Origin: Methanococcoides orientis
GTDB taxonomy: Archaea; Halobacteriota; Methanosarcinia; Methanosarcinales; Methanosarcinaceae
Length of the DNA: 64,000 nt
NCBI RefSeq assembly: GCF_021184045.1
Contig: NZ_CP073710.1
Location: 1,126,685-1,190,684 of the forward strand
Reading direction: 5' to 3'
The translations under genes were made by a program, and so were the position numbers. Positions 1 through 9,930 of the stretch are shown one piece after another. Under the pieces are notes generated by a model that saw only the letters and a list, made by a program, of their open reading frames with translations, did not search any database and was not told the origin of the DNA. Within the stretch, counting starts at the first letter, position 1, and every line of letters starts with the position of its first letter.

Positions 1-288
1 CTCAAATTCGGACACCGCGGAGCAAACCAGCCGGTCAAGGACCTGGAATCCGGAATTGTCCACATAACATCACAGAATCACGGCTTCGCCGTTGAAGGTG
101 ACACATTTGATGATACAGATGTGACTGTCACACAGATCAACACTAATGATAATACAGTAGAGGGGATCGAACACAACGATCTTGACATCTTCAGTGTCCA
201 GTACCATCCGGAAGCACATGCCGGACCAAGGGACACGGAGAAAATATTCTTTGGAAAGGTCATGAAAGCTATGGGAGGCAGGGTATAA
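1..288 (+). CDS. carA: Carbamoyl-phosphate synthase small subunit, C-terminal end (partial)
   Basis: This is the 3' end of the glutamine amidotransferase subunit that supplies ammonia to CarB for carbamoyl phosphate synthesis. The reading frame is open from base 1 and ends at TAA 286-288, giving 95 residues. The class I GATase signature around [10 protein letters not shown] contains the catalytic His and Glu; the nucleophile Cys lies upstream of the window. The stop overlaps the carB start by one base (TAATG), and a GGAGG ribosome site for carB sits at about 273-277 inside carA, so the two are translationally linked. The identification rests on this fragment plus the adjacent carB. Confidence 0.95.
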   Translation, partial: LKFGHRGANQPVKDLESGIVHITSQNHGFAVEGDTFDDTDVTVTQINTNDNTVEGIEHNDLDIFSVQYHPEAHAGPRDTEKIFFGKVMKAMGGRV

Positions 289-3200
289 TGACAAAACGAA
301 CAGATATTAAAAAGATCCTGCTGATAGGCTCCGGACCGATCATGATCGGACAGGGAGCAGAATTCGATTTCTCAGGAAGCCAGGCTTGCAGGTCATTAAG
401 AGAAGAAGGATATGAAGTAGTCCTTGTAAACTCCAATCCGGCAACCATTATGACAGATCCGGAGATGGCAGATGCTGTTTACATCGAACCCCTTGAAGCA
501 AAGATAATCGCAAAGATAATCGAGAAGGAACTCCCCGACGGCATCATTGCAGGTATCGGTGGTCAGACCGGACTAAACCTTACAAGTGAACTTGCTGATA
601 TGGGAGTTTTCGAAAAGTTCAATGTCGAACTGCTTGGAACATCTCTTGAAGCCATCAAGAACACCGAGGACCGTGAGCTTTTCAAGAAGAAGATGGAAGA
701 GATCGGGGAAAAGGTCCCTAGAAGTGTGGCAGTTTCCACACTTAAAGAAGCTGAAGCGCTCATTGAAGAGCTTGGACTTCCACTCATCATTCGCCCCGCA
801 TACACCCTTGGTGGTGCCGGTGGCGGTATCGCATACACAAGAGAACAGCTTCTCGAGATAAGTGAAAGAGGACTGCGCCGCAGCAGGATCAACCAGGTGC
901 TTATCGAAGAGAGCGTACTTGGCTGGAAAGAGTTCGAATACGAGGTCATGCGTGACTCCAACGACACATGTATCGTTATCTGTAACATGGAGAACCTCGA
1001 CCCGATGGGAGTTCACACCGGTGAGTCCATTGTGGTAACACCATCCCAGACACTGAACGATATCGAACACCAGATGCTGAGAACAGCAGCTATCAAGATC
1101 ATACGTGCTTTAGGAATTGAAGGTGGATGTAACATCCAGTTCGCTGCAAAAGACGGTGAATACAGGATCGTAGAGGTCAACCCGCGTGTTTCAAGATCAT
1201 CAGCCCTTGCATCAAAGGCAACCGGTTACCCGATCGCCAGGGTAACGGCTAAGATCGCTATCGGCATGACACTGGACCAGATCCTCAACGATGTCACAAA
1301 GAAGACACCTGCATCCTTTGAACCTACCATTGACTATGTAGTTACAAAGATCCCAAGGTGGCCTTTCGACAAGTTCGTGACCGCGGACAAGACATTGACA
1401 ACCGCTATGAAGAGTACAGGTGAGGTCATGTCCATCGGACGCACCATTGAGGAATCACTCCAGAAAGCAGTCCGTTCCCTTGATATCGGAATGAAGTTCG
1501 GAAGCAAAGTATGGGATCAGGCAGAAGCCAAAACCCTGCTAAAAACACCTACCAGTGAGAGGCTTTTCGTTATCTTCGATGCATTGAAGAATGGTATGAG
1601 CGTTGAAGAGGTCTCAGAACTTTCAGGCTATGATATATTCTTCGTAACAAAAATCAACAACATCGTCGAGATGGAGAAGGAACTTGAGAACAGGCTTTTC
1701 GCAGGTGAGCCGGACATTGAGATGCTCAGGTCTGCCAAGCAGATGGGATTCACCGATGACAGGATCGCAGAACTCACAGGCAAGAGCCGCGAGGAGATCA
1801 ATGATCTTCGCCGTGAGAACATCAGTGCTACCTACAAGATGGTAGATACCTGTGCTGCAGAGTTCGCTGCAGAAACTCCTTACTATTATTCATGCTATGA
1901 GACCATGTGCGAAGACCAGCCAACGGACAGGAAGAAGATCCTGATCCTTGGTGCAGGTCCTATACGAATCGGTCAAGGTATCGAGTTCGACTACTGTACC
2001 GTCCACGCTGTTACAGCCATCCGTGATGAAGGCCTTGAGGCACACATCATCAACAACAACCCTGAGACGGTATCAACTGACTACGATACATCCGACAAGC
2101 TGTTCTTCGAGCCTCTGACACTCGAGGACGTCATGAACGTTATCGATCGTGAGAAACCATACGGTGTACTTGTCCAGTTCGGTGGACAGACATCTGTCAA
2201 CCTTGCAATGCCACTCCAGAAAGAGCTTGACCGCCGTGATGATATCGATACGATAATTCTCGGAACATCTCCGGAAGACATCGACATGGCAGAGGACAGG
2301 GAGAAGTTCAACCTGATGATGAGCAAGCTTGACGTTGCACAGCCTGAAGCAGGTTATGCAACATCCGAAGAAGATGCCATTGCGATCGCAACACGAATCG
2401 GGTACCCTGTACTTGTCAGGCCATCATACGTTCTCGGTGGACGTGCAATGGAGATCGTCTATGAACAGTCTGACCTTGAACGCTACATGATAGAAGCAGT
2501 CCGTGTGTCCCCTGAGCACCCGATCCTTATTGACGATTTCCTTGAGGGAGCAGTAGAAATCGATGTTGATGCTGTCTGTGACGGCAAGGACGTGCTTATC
2601 GGTGCTATCATGGAACACATCGAAGAAGCAGGTGTGCACTCCGGTGACTCTGCATGTGTGATTCCACCATACTCACTCTCCGAGGAAACTCTCGCAACAG
2701 TACGTGATTATACCCGCAAGATCGCACTTTCGCTCAATGTTAAGGGACTTATCAACATACAGATGGCAGAGCAGAATGGCAAGGTCTATGTGCTTGAAGC
2801 AAACCCACGTTCCAGCCGAACGATACCATTTGTATCAAAAGCAGTAGGAATTCCACTTGCCAAGATAGCTGCACAGGTCATTATCGGACATACCCTTGAA
2901 GACCTTGGTTATACAGAACTTGATGAGACACCTGTAAAACATTACTCTGTCAAGGAAGTATTACTTCCATTCGACAAGTTGCCAGGTGCAGACCCTGTGC
3001 TCAGCCCCGAGATGAAGAGTACTGGAGAGGTCATGGGAGTTGACTATGATTTCGGACGTGCTTTCTTCAAGGCACAGATCAGTGCAGACAATATACTGCC
3101 ACTTAGCGGTTACGTTTTCATGTCCATCAGACAGAACGACAAGGAAGCTTTTGTTGAAACCGCCCGCAAGATGCAGGATGCAGGACTTAAGCTCATCGGT

Positions 3201-3515
3201 ACCAAAGGTACTGTGAACTTTTTGGCCGAGAAAGGCATCAATATGGAAGCAGTGATGAAGGTGCACGAGGGAAGCCCTAATGTCATCGACATGATGCGCA
3301 GGGATGAGGTCGCACTCATTGTGAACACCCCAACAGGAAGGCAGTCACGAAAGGACGGATACACTATCCGCCGTGCAGCAGTGGACTTCAAGGTGCCGTA
3401 TATCACCACAATCCAGTCTGCAAAAGCTGCGGCTGATGCTATTGTCTCAATGAAGGAAGGAGACCTTGCCATCAAGTCCATCAATGAATATCACAAAGAG
3501 ATCGTCAGGAACTAA
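288..3515 (+). CDS. carB: Carbamoyl-phosphate synthase large subunit
   Basis: The 1075-residue enzyme makes carbamoyl phosphate from bicarbonate, ammonia and two ATP for arginine and pyrimidine synthesis. It has the usual duplicated layout: N-terminal carboxyphosphate domain (IGSGPIMIGQGAEFDFSG near residue 13), central oligomerisation region, second ATP-grasp half beginning near residue 545 (ILGAGPIRIGQGIEFDY), and a C-terminal MGS-like regulatory domain near 935-1075. Length matches single-chain CarB; some archaea split this protein and this one does not. It overlaps carA by one base and is followed 24 bases later by argG, so carA-carB-argG probably form one arginine/pyrimidine operon. Confidence 0.98.
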   Translation: MTKRTDIKKILLIGSGPIMIGQGAEFDFSGSQACRSLREEGYEVVLVNSNPATIMTDPEMADAVYIEPLEAKIIAKIIEKELPDGIIAGIGGQTGLNLTSELADMGVFEKFNVELLGTSLEAIKNTEDRELFKKKMEEIGEKVPRSVAVSTLKEAEALIEELGLPLIIRPAYTLGGAGGGIAYTREQLLEISERGLRRSRINQVLIEESVLGWKEFEYEVMRDSNDTCIVICNMENLDPMGVHTGESIVVTPSQTLNDIEHQMLRTAAIKIIRALGIEGGCNIQFAAKDGEYRIVEVNPRVSRSSALASKATGYPIARVTAKIAIGMTLDQILNDVTKKTPASFEPTIDYVVTKIPRWPFDKFVTADKTLTTAMKSTGEVMSIGRTIEESLQKAVRSLDIGMKFGSKVWDQAEAKTLLKTPTSERLFVIFDALKNGMSVEEVSELSGYDIFFVTKINNIVEMEKELENRLFAGEPDIEMLRSAKQMGFTDDRIAELTGKSREEINDLRRENISATYKMVDTCAAEFAAETPYYYSCYETMCEDQPTDRKKILILGAGPIRIGQGIEFDYCTVHAVTAIRDEGLEAHIINNNPETVSTDYDTSDKLFFEPLTLEDVMNVIDREKPYGVLVQFGGQTSVNLAMPLQKELDRRDDIDTIILGTSPEDIDMAEDREKFNLMMSKLDVAQPEAGYATSEEDAIAIATRIGYPVLVRPSYVLGGRAMEIVYEQSDLERYMIEAVRVSPEHPILIDDFLEGAVEIDVDAVCDGKDVLIGAIMEHIEEAGVHSGDSACVIPPYSLSEETLATVRDYTRKIALSLNVKGLINIQMAEQNGKVYVLEANPRSSRTIPFVSKAVGIPLAKIAAQVIIGHTLEDLGYTELDETPVKHYSVKEVLLPFDKLPGADPVLSPEMKSTGEVMGVDYDFGRAFFKAQISADNILPLSGYVFMSIRQNDKEAFVETARKMQDAGLKLIGTKGTVNFLAEKGINMEAVMKVHEGSPNVIDMMRRDEVALIVNTPTGRQSRKDGYTIRRAAVDFKVPYITTIQSAKAAADAIVSMKEGDLAIKSINEYHKEIVRN

Positions 3516-3539
3516 TTATCAATTAAGGAACGAACTAAC

Positions 3540-4724
3540 ATGTCAAAGAAAGTAGTACTTGCTTATTCCGGAGGACTGGACACATCTATCTGTATCCCCC
3601 TCCTCAAAGAAGAATACGGATACGACGAAGTCATAACCGTAGCAGTCGATGTAGGACAGCCAAAGGAAGATGTCGCACAGGCAGAAGAGAAGGCAAAGAA
3701 GATCAGTGACCTTCATTTCACCCTTGATGTTCGCGAAGAGTTCGTGAACGACTACATATTCCCTTTGATAAGAGCCAATGGTGATTATGAAGGATATGTT
3801 ATGGGAACATCCATCGCCCGCCCGCTTATCGCCAAAAAGGTCGTCGAGATCGCTGAGCAGGAAGGCGCTGTTGCACTTGCACACGGCTGTACCGGCAAAG
3901 GCAACGACCAGCTTCGTTTCGAGGCTGTGTTCAGGCTCACTGATATGGATGTCATCGCACCTATGAGAGAGATGAACCTGACCCGTGAATGGGAGATCGA
4001 ATACGCAAAGGAACATGGCATCCCAGTAGGTGTCACAACTGCAAAGCCATGGAGCGTTGACGAGAACATCTGGAGCAGAAGCATCGAGGGCGGAAAGCTC
4101 GAAGACCCTGGATACATCCCACCTGAGGAGATCTACAAATGGACAGCTTCACCTGAAGACGCACCTGATGCACAGACCATCGTGATCGGTTTCGAGAACG
4201 GTGTCCCAGTATCACTTGATGGTGAGAAGATGGACGGTGTTGAGCTCATTGAGAAGATGAACGTCATTGCAGGCACCCACGGTGTCGGACGTACTGACAT
4301 GATCGAAGACCGTGTCCTCGGACTCAAAGCACGTGAAAACTACGAGCACCCTGCAGCAACCGTACTCCTTGCAGCACACAGGGATCTTGAAAAACTGGTC
4401 CTCACCCGCTCTGAGCTCAAGTTCAAGGCAATGGTGGACGAACAGTGGTCCGAACTCGCATACTACGGTCTTGTAGACGAACCACTCTACGATGACCTGA
4501 ATGCATTCATTAACAAAACACAGGTACGTGTAAACGGTACAGTAACCATGAAACTGTACAAGGGAAGCCTCACAATCCTTGCAAGGACATCCCCGGCAGC
4601 ACTCTATTCAGAAGAACTTGTATCCTTTGATGGAACAAGTATTGACCAGAAGGACGCTGAAGGATTTGCTAAATATCACGGTTTCCAGGCACGCCTGTTC
4701 AGGAAATTCGTTGATAAGAACTAA
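3540..4724 (+). CDS. argG: Argininosuccinate synthase
   Basis: The 394-residue protein joins citrulline and aspartate with ATP in arginine synthesis. The N-terminal PP-loop [16 protein letters not shown] and the family block GNDQLRFE near residue 122 are intact, and length is typical. An AAGGA-like ribosome site precedes ATG 3540 and the gene follows carB closely, so carbamoyl phosphate supply and its use toward arginine are co-located. A strong hairpin/T-tract follows immediately, ending the operon. Confidence 0.97.
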   Translation: MSKKVVLAYSGGLDTSICIPLLKEEYGYDEVITVAVDVGQPKEDVAQAEEKAKKISDLHFTLDVREEFVNDYIFPLIRANGDYEGYVMGTSIARPLIAKKVVEIAEQEGAVALAHGCTGKGNDQLRFEAVFRLTDMDVIAPMREMNLTREWEIEYAKEHGIPVGVTTAKPWSVDENIWSRSIEGGKLEDPGYIPPEEIYKWTASPEDAPDAQTIVIGFENGVPVSLDGEKMDGVELIEKMNVIAGTHGVGRTDMIEDRVLGLKARENYEHPAATVLLAAHRDLEKLVLTRSELKFKAMVDEQWSELAYYGLVDEPLYDDLNAFINKTQVRVNGTVTMKLYKGSLTILARTSPAALYSEELVSFDGTSIDQKDAEGFAKYHGFQARLFRKFVDKN

Positions 4725-4736
4725 AAGTGATTTTCT

Positions 4737-4778
4737 CGTATGCGGTTGTCGCATACGGGCTTCTTTTATCTTTTTTTC
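4737..4778 (+). terminator. Hairpin plus T-tract after argG
   Basis: CGTATGCG (4737-4744) pairs perfectly with CGCATACG (4750-4757) around a five-base loop, followed by T-rich sequence with a run of seven T at about 4771-4777. It lies 12 bases after the argG stop and probably ends the carA-carB-argG transcript. Confidence 0.75.
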
Positions 4779-4897
4779 TATTGTTGATCTTGATTTGATT
4801 CAGCCCAATCTTTAACATCTGTTCTTTTTAACTAATATTATCAATTGTTATTGACTATACGCTATATAGTTCAAATTATCCTTCGAGATGATAGTAA

Positions 4898-5311
4898 ATG
4901 GAAAGAAGATACAAACTGATCAAGCAGATTCCAACTGTTGAAGAATATCAAACACTTCGTGAAGCGGTTGGATGGGATAGAATAGCTGATCCAAAAGCAG
5001 CTGATGTCGGTTTGAATAACTCACTGTTTTGTGTCTGTGCCGTTTCAGATAACAAAGTTATCGGATGTGGCAGGGTTATCGGAGACATGGGAATTTACTA
5101 TTACGTCCAGGATATCATAGTCTTACCCAAGTTTCAGGGGAAGGGTCTGGGTAAAAATATCATGGATATAATTATCGACTATCTAGAAGAACATGCTTCA
5201 CCAGGTTCTTTTGTCGGATTAATGGCTGCAAAAGGTCTTTCCGGATTTTATGAGCGCTATGGATTTACAAAAAGACCATCTGACGGACCCGGGATGTTCA
5301 GAATGATGTGA
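4898..5311 (+). CDS. GNAT-family N-acetyltransferase
   Basis: A 137-residue single-domain GNAT protein. The acetyl-CoA binding motif is visible as VLPKFQGKGLGKNIM around residues 80-95, followed by the typical C-terminal GFYERYGF strand-helix region. The substrate (small molecule or protein amine) cannot be told from sequence. It stands alone between the argG terminator and an A+T-rich gap, with no clear operon partner. Confidence 0.85.
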   Translation: MERRYKLIKQIPTVEEYQTLREAVGWDRIADPKAADVGLNNSLFCVCAVSDNKVIGCGRVIGDMGIYYYVQDIIVLPKFQGKGLGKNIMDIIIDYLEEHASPGSFVGLMAAKGLSGFYERYGFTKRPSDGPGMFRMM

Positions 5312-5587
5312 AAATGGTAAGCTGGAGATGCTTGCTGCTTCTTTAAGATTTAAGCTAAAATATCGGTCTCCAATTTATTCTATTTCTATCAAATCATTAA
5401 AATAAGGTTTACAATACTAAACAAAAAATTCGAATATTCCCTCCTTACATGCAATGTTGTTGAAAATCATTTTTGATATGGAAATCCAATTATTATCAAT
5501 TTTTAAGTTGCTTTCAAGTTATATTTAGAATATCCAAAAATACTAAATAGTGACGACACCCAATTTTTAATGTGGAAGTGGTGTGGA

Positions 5588-6295
5588 ATGGCAGAAAGAA
5601 AAGAACTATCAAACCCTGACAGAAAGACAGCAATAATCGTAGGAATATTGTTCATAATTGCTACTGCGTTTCTTTTTATCGGAGAGGCATTTTACAAACC
5701 AATACTAAGTTCTTCCAATTATCTGGATATTGCATACCCAAACAGGACACTTGTAATAATTGGAATGCTTCTTGAATTTGTCTGTGTTCTTGCAATACCA
5801 CTCATCGCCATATTCCTTTATCCTGTTCTAAGGAGATATAGTGAAACATTGGCCATTGGATATGTTGTCTTCAGATTCTTTGAAGCGGTTTTATTTGTTG
5901 ATTCTGAGATAAACAAACTCTCACTGATCGGCCTAAGTCAGCAGTATTTAAATAATGAAGTAGTCGATGCTTCATATTTCCATATCATAGGCAGTTCAAT
6001 TCAACATACGAACGAGTGGAATTTTTTGATCTATGTAATGATCTTTTGTTTCGGAGCCTTAATGCTCTACTATGTACTATATACCTCAGAACTTGTACCT
6101 CGTTTTATATCTGTCTGGGGATTTGCTGCTGCTTTATTTTTGTTGGCGGGCACAGTAATGACTCTGGTAGGAGGATTTATTGGATTTTCAGAACTGAATT
6201 TTGAACTAATCTTTGCTCCACCGATCGCTGTGAATGAAATGGTTCTGGCACTATGGTTGATCGTAAAAGGATTCAATCCATCTGCCAAACCCTAA
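5588..6295 (+). CDS. DUF4386-family membrane protein
   Basis: About 235 residues with six or so hydrophobic segments, e.g. residues near 15-30 (AIIVGILFIIATAFLF), 55-80, 95-115, 145-165, 175-200 and 210-228. The pattern matches my recollection of the DUF4386 family, whose function is unknown. The frame is open from ATG 5570, but ATG 5588 gives the more usual N-terminus (MAERKELSNPD). The next gene, also a small multi-pass protein, starts 57 bases downstream. Confidence 0.7.
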   Translation: MAERKELSNPDRKTAIIVGILFIIATAFLFIGEAFYKPILSSSNYLDIAYPNRTLVIIGMLLEFVCVLAIPLIAIFLYPVLRRYSETLAIGYVVFRFFEAVLFVDSEINKLSLIGLSQQYLNNEVVDASYFHIIGSSIQHTNEWNFLIYVMIFCFGALMLYYVLYTSELVPRFISVWGFAAALFLLAGTVMTLVGGFIGFSELNFELIFAPPIAVNEMVLALWLIVKGFNPSAKP

Positions 6296-6351
6296 ATAAA
6301 ATCCCGAAGTTGATTCATTACAGCATTTGACAAAAAAATAGAGGTGACAAA

Positions 6352-6783
6352 ATGAACTCAGATGAAAATACTCCCACATTCTTAGAAGATGTGAAGATAA
6401 ATGTGAAGATAAAGCTTTCAGCATTATGGGCAACTTTAATGTTTTTATATCTGTATTTGGATTTTTTCAAATTGTATGAACCAGGGTCTATAGAGGAAAT
6501 CCTGGCGGGAAGAGTATGGGAATTTGAAATTACTCAGGCATGGGCGTTGTCAGCTATGGTACTAATGACAATTCCAAGTCTTATGGTCTTCCTGTCCATG
6601 GCATTACCAGCTAAAGCGAATCGCTTGACAAACATCATACTGGGTGCATTATATGTTGTTGTTGGGATAGGAACTATGATAGGAGAGACCTGGGTTTTTT
6701 ATATATTTGGTCATAGTCTAGGAATTATACTTCTTTTACTGATTGTCTGGCATGCGTGGAATTGGCCTAAGCAGGAAGCGTGA
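6352..6783 (+). CDS. DUF6326-like small membrane protein
   Basis: A 143-residue protein with a hydrophilic N-terminus and four predicted membrane spans (about residues 28-45, 65-85, 92-115, 118-138). The block KLSALWATLMFLYLYLDFF with a following EIL.G motif resembles the DUF6326 family, assigned from memory. A GAGGTGAC ribosome site lies just before the ATG. It sits directly behind the DUF4386-like gene, suggesting co-transcription. No function can be inferred. Confidence 0.65.
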   Translation: MNSDENTPTFLEDVKINVKIKLSALWATLMFLYLYLDFFKLYEPGSIEEILAGRVWEFEITQAWALSAMVLMTIPSLMVFLSMALPAKANRLTNIILGALYVVVGIGTMIGETWVFYIFGHSLGIILLLLIVWHAWNWPKQEA

Positions 6784-6799
6784 CTCGCTTCCTTTTTTT
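6773..6799 (+). terminator. Hairpin terminator overlapping the stop codon at 6781
   Basis: AGGAAGCG (6773-6780) pairs perfectly with CGCTTCCT (6786-6793), with the TGA stop of the preceding gene in the loop, followed by a run of seven T. Confidence 0.75.
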
Positions 6800-7273
6800 A
6801 AGATTTCTGTGACTTCGCACTATTTTTGTGAGCTATATACAAAGCTAACAATGTGTACGCAAATTTGTGGTGAATTTAAGTGAAAGGATCTCAGTTTCGG
6901 TATGTATTGGCTTTCAACAAAATGCTTATTGATACAAAATAAATAGCTTTCACATGGTAATGACCCAAAAACCAAGTATGCGATCAGCCAAAGTCACTGA
7001 GTGTATAAACGCAACAGCATTTTAATTACTCGAGAAACATCCAGAAGGACTGCGCTGGTCAGAACATCTCTCAATGATCAGGGCATCAGATCCTCAGGAA
7101 CTGTTCTTCATCCTGTACTCTATCTTGCCGTTAACCATATCATCTTCATAAGCATGGTATTTAGCAAACCTTTTTTGATACTCGATACATTTTTATCGAA
7201 CATCACTTAATGAGTATATTGTAAAATTTGCAAATAGTGCAAGTTTAACCAACCTAAATGGGAGAAAATAATA
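6800..7273. other. Intergenic region, no supported gene
   Basis: About 470 A+T-rich bases between a terminator and the ferredoxin gene. Short open frames (for example 7001-7210 on +) match nothing I recognise and have no convincing ribosome site. The last 50 bases presumably hold the ferredoxin promoter and leader, including GGGAG just before its start. Confidence 0.5.
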
Positions 7274-7450
7274 ATGGTAGCTATAATTAAAAGGGACGAC
7301 TGCGTAGGATGTGGAGTATGTGTAGATGACTGCCCGGCCGAAGCAATTTCAATGGACGGCGACAACATCGCTGTAGTAGATGCTGACGCATGCACTGAAT
7401 GTGGTATATGTGTGGACTCCTGTCCATCCGAAGCAATTTCAATGGAATAA
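7274..7450 (+). CDS. 2[4Fe-4S] ferredoxin
   Basis: A 58-residue clostridial-type ferredoxin starting MVAIIKRDDC. Two cluster motifs are complete: CVGCGVCVDDCP near residues 10-21 and CTECGICVDSCP near 40-51. It is a soluble low-potential electron carrier, plausibly serving methanogenic or biosynthetic redox enzymes. GGGAG about 10 bases upstream supports ATG 7274. Both halves end in the same coding sequence for EAISM: 19 identical bases (CCGAAGCAATTTCAATGGA) occur in each, preserving the ancestral internal duplication at DNA level. Confidence 0.93.
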   Translation: MVAIIKRDDCVGCGVCVDDCPAEAISMDGDNIAVVDADACTECGICVDSCPSEAISME

Positions 7451-7480
7451 GCAGTTTTATTCCATTTATTTTTCTATTTT
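7442..7480 (+). terminator. Hairpin terminator of the ferredoxin gene
   Basis: ATGGAATAA (7442-7450, including the stop codon) pairs perfectly with TTATTCCAT (7457-7465), followed by T-rich sequence. It may also slow transcripts of the opposing CDGSH gene. Confidence 0.65.
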
Positions 7481-7523
7481 TAATATTCAGTAGTTTGTTT
7501 CCAATTCCTGTCTACCTGTTGAT

Positions 7524-8159
7524 TTAATTCTTCCTATCCTTAAATTTAGCATTGGAGTGCTGGCCGTCACAGAATGGTTTATTTCGGGATTCACCGCATC
7601 TGCATAGAGCATAATGGTCCTGGGTTTCAGGTACTGAACCATCAGAGTCATCAAGACTGACTCCTGTAACATTGTAAGGTCCATCTTTCAGAACAAAAAT
7701 TTCCGGACCATGTGAATAATCCTTATACAATTTTCCATTAACAGTATAACTCAATGCGCCAGAAGGACAGGTTCTGATGAGTTTTGCTATCTCTTCCGGG
7801 TCTGCAGCATCCGGATCTGCCCAGGGTTCTTCACCCTTTCTGAAAACAGAAGGTAGATTACGAACACAATGACCTACGTGAGAACACACATCTCTGTTAC
7901 GATGAATGGTAATATGTTTTCCGACGTAAGTATCAACCCTATCAGGAACACGGTCTTTTTCTTTTTCACCGGAAAAATCGTTCTTTACATGTGTTCCATC
8001 ACAAAATGGCATATTTGTCGACCCTCCACATCTGCAAAGTGCCATAGCAGGTTTTGTCTCGATAAAAACACCCTTTGAATTCCTGAGTGTTTTAAGGTCT
8101 TTCACAATATATGGTCCATTTTTTGATACTTTTATTGAAGGCCTGACTTCTTTCTCCAC
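7524..8159 (-). CDS. Iron-sulfur protein with two CDGSH motifs and a central 4Fe-4S-like domain
   Basis: A 211-residue protein. Two CDGSH-type [2Fe-2S] motifs are visible: CRCGGSTNMPFCDGTH near residues 42-57 and CRCGESRNKPFCDGQH near 186-201. Between them is a Fer4_19-like divergent cluster domain with Cys at VCSHVGHCV (about 91-98) and IRTCPSGAL (about 128-136). This mitoNEET-like/Fer4_19 combination is known in bacteria and archaea; a redox or cluster-transfer role is likely but unproven. The start is GTG 8159, supported by GAGGTG eight bases upstream. It is convergent with the ferredoxin gene. Confidence 0.85.
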   Translation of the reverse strand: MEKEVRPSIKVSKNGPYIVKDLKTLRNSKGVFIETKPAMALCRCGGSTNMPFCDGTHVKNDFSGEKEKDRVPDRVDTYVGKHITIHRNRDVCSHVGHCVRNLPSVFRKGEEPWADPDAADPEEIAKLIRTCPSGALSYTVNGKLYKDYSHGPEIFVLKDGPYNVTGVSLDDSDGSVPETQDHYALCRCGESRNKPFCDGQHSNAKFKDRKN

Positions 8160-8262
8160 TCAAACACCTCTGTAATAAGAAATCTGTGTACATCGGATTT
8201 CTAATTATTGTAAGGAACAGTTTTTGTAACAAAAATCAAGTTAATTATTAGACCTTCAGCGA

Positions 8263-9438
8263 TCATCCATTCAGGAAAGCATCGAGCCTCTTCATTCCCT
8301 CTTCAATATTCCCCAGATTGTTCGCATAAGAGAACCTGATATACCCTTCAGCACCATCGCCAAAATCAATTCCCGGTGTGACTGCCACGCCTGCTTCATT
8401 CAGTATTGTACGACTCATTTCCAGGGAATCGGTCCCGAACTCACTGGCATCAGCAAGCACATAGAACGCCCCCATTGGTTCGTATCCAACTCTGAAACCG
8501 ATGTCCTTCAGTCTCTTCAGCATGTGTTTCCTGCGTTCGTCATATGTAGCCACCATTTCACCAACATGGTCCTGCGGACCACGAAGTGCAGCAATACCTG
8601 CCTCCTGGACAAAGCTGTTGGCACATATGAAGAAGTTCTGCTGGAGCTTTTGCAGCACCCTCATGCAGTCAAGAGGTGCGATAAGGTATCCAAGCCGCCA
8701 GCCTGTCATGCAATATTTCTTGGAAAATCCATTGAGTACAAAGGCATTGTCAGTGTATTCCAGAATGCTGTGGTCCTTTCCGCCATAGATAAGACCCTGA
8801 TAGATCTCATCAGAGATTATCGGGATATTGCCTTTATTTTCTGCTATCTCTGCTATTCCCTGCATCTCCCCTGAGGACATCACATAGCCTGTAGGATTGG
8901 AGGGACTATTGATCAGGATCGCACTGGTATCAGCATCAATATTCTCAGATACAAGCTCAGGGGTCAAGCCAAATCCATTCTCTTCGGATGTGTATGCAAA
9001 GTTCGATCTGCACCCAAGAGCACTGACGAAATTCGGATAGCATGCATAATGAGGATTTGACATAAGGACTCCATCACCCTGATCCAGCAATGCCATGAAG
9101 GTTAGCATCAATGCAGGGCTTGTTCCGGATGTCACAAGGACCTGCTCAGGAACAAGGTCAAGCCCGAAGCGGTTGTTATAATCATCCACGATGGCACTTC
9201 TCAGTTCAGGCAGGCCCAGACTATGAGTATAGCGGGTATTGCAGGATGCAAGGGATCGGTCCGCTGCATCACAAATATGAGGTGCTGTCGGGAAATCAGG
9301 CTCTCCTATCTCAAGATGGATTATATCCCTGCCGGCTTGTTCCAGCTTCTGGGCACTTTCCAGCACCTCCATGACATAGAAAGGAGGTATATTCATGGAT
9401 CTTTCAGATAACGATAAAGAGGCAGGTGGATGTGACAT
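8263..9438 (-). CDS. Class I/II pyridoxal-phosphate aminotransferase
   Basis: A 391-residue fold-type I aminotransferase. Visible landmarks are EIGEPDFPT near residue 43, the PLP phosphate region TSGTSPAL near 104, SPSNPTGYV near 174, ISDEIYQGL near 205, the Schiff-base Lys in NGFSKKYCMTGWRLGY near 234, and the substrate-carboxylate Arg near GYIRFSYAN at the C-terminus. It belongs to the aspartate/aromatic aminotransferase group; the substrate cannot be fixed. Transcribed alone on the minus strand. Confidence 0.9.
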   Translation of the reverse strand: MSHPPASLSLSERSMNIPPFYVMEVLESAQKLEQAGRDIIHLEIGEPDFPTAPHICDAADRSLASCNTRYTHSLGLPELRSAIVDDYNNRFGLDLVPEQVLVTSGTSPALMLTFMALLDQGDGVLMSNPHYACYPNFVSALGCRSNFAYTSEENGFGLTPELVSENIDADTSAILINSPSNPTGYVMSSGEMQGIAEIAENKGNIPIISDEIYQGLIYGGKDHSILEYTDNAFVLNGFSKKYCMTGWRLGYLIAPLDCMRVLQKLQQNFFICANSFVQEAGIAALRGPQDHVGEMVATYDERRKHMLKRLKDIGFRVGYEPMGAFYVLADASEFGTDSLEMSRTILNEAGVAVTPGIDFGDGAEGYIRFSYANNLGNIEEGMKRLDAFLNG

Positions 9439-9557
9439 TCTTGGTAGCTCCTGATCCTGGGTTTTTAATGTGTATTCTCTTGAGGTTTATGCAAGGATAA
9501 TTTATAATACATATGATAGAAGAAGATATTTCTTAACCAAAAATAAGGGATGATAAT

Positions 9558-9875
9558 ATGACAAAGATAACTGTCGATTCGACAATATGTGCATTTACCC
9601 ATACTATTACCGGCCAGTTGGAAGGCGATAAGGTCATCATAGATATCGATACACCGTGTGAAAAGATCAAAGAACTTTCCCACATGGAAGTCCCTACGAT
9701 GGAGATATTCGGGATCGATGATAACTATGTCATCAGGAAAGCAAAGGATGCAAAATGCAGCTCTACTTGCCTGATCCCTTGTGCAGTACTTCACATGTGC
9801 AATCTGGAAGCAGGTTTTCTGTCAAAGAACCTGGCAGAGAAGTCCGGAAGTATCAGTATAAATTTTGAACCGTGA
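9558..9875 (+). CDS. Small cysteine-rich conserved-looking protein, function unknown
   Basis: A 105-residue protein with Cys at residues 11 and 34 and a cluster near 72-86 (CSSTCLIPCAVLHMC). The spacing suggests a metal or Fe-S site. It resembles small proteins of the DUF6951 type in methanogens, but that match is from memory and weak. It has its own upstream region and lies between a divergent aminotransferase gene and the convergent gpgS. Confidence 0.7.
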   Translation: MTKITVDSTICAFTHTITGQLEGDKVIIDIDTPCEKIKELSHMEVPTMEIFGIDDNYVIRKAKDAKCSSTCLIPCAVLHMCNLEAGFLSKNLAEKSGSISINFEP

Positions 9876-9930
9876 AGATCCTCCTGCTCACAAAATAAGA
9901 GAATATTTTACCATTCATTACAAGGTTCCA

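Noticed and set aside
563-1070. Long minus-strand frames opposite carB
   Set aside because: Shadows of carB codon usage; the plus-strand protein has full family motifs throughout.
7001-7210. 69-codon open frame upstream of the ferredoxin gene
   Set aside because: No ribosome site or family resemblance; probably chance in A+T-rich spacer.
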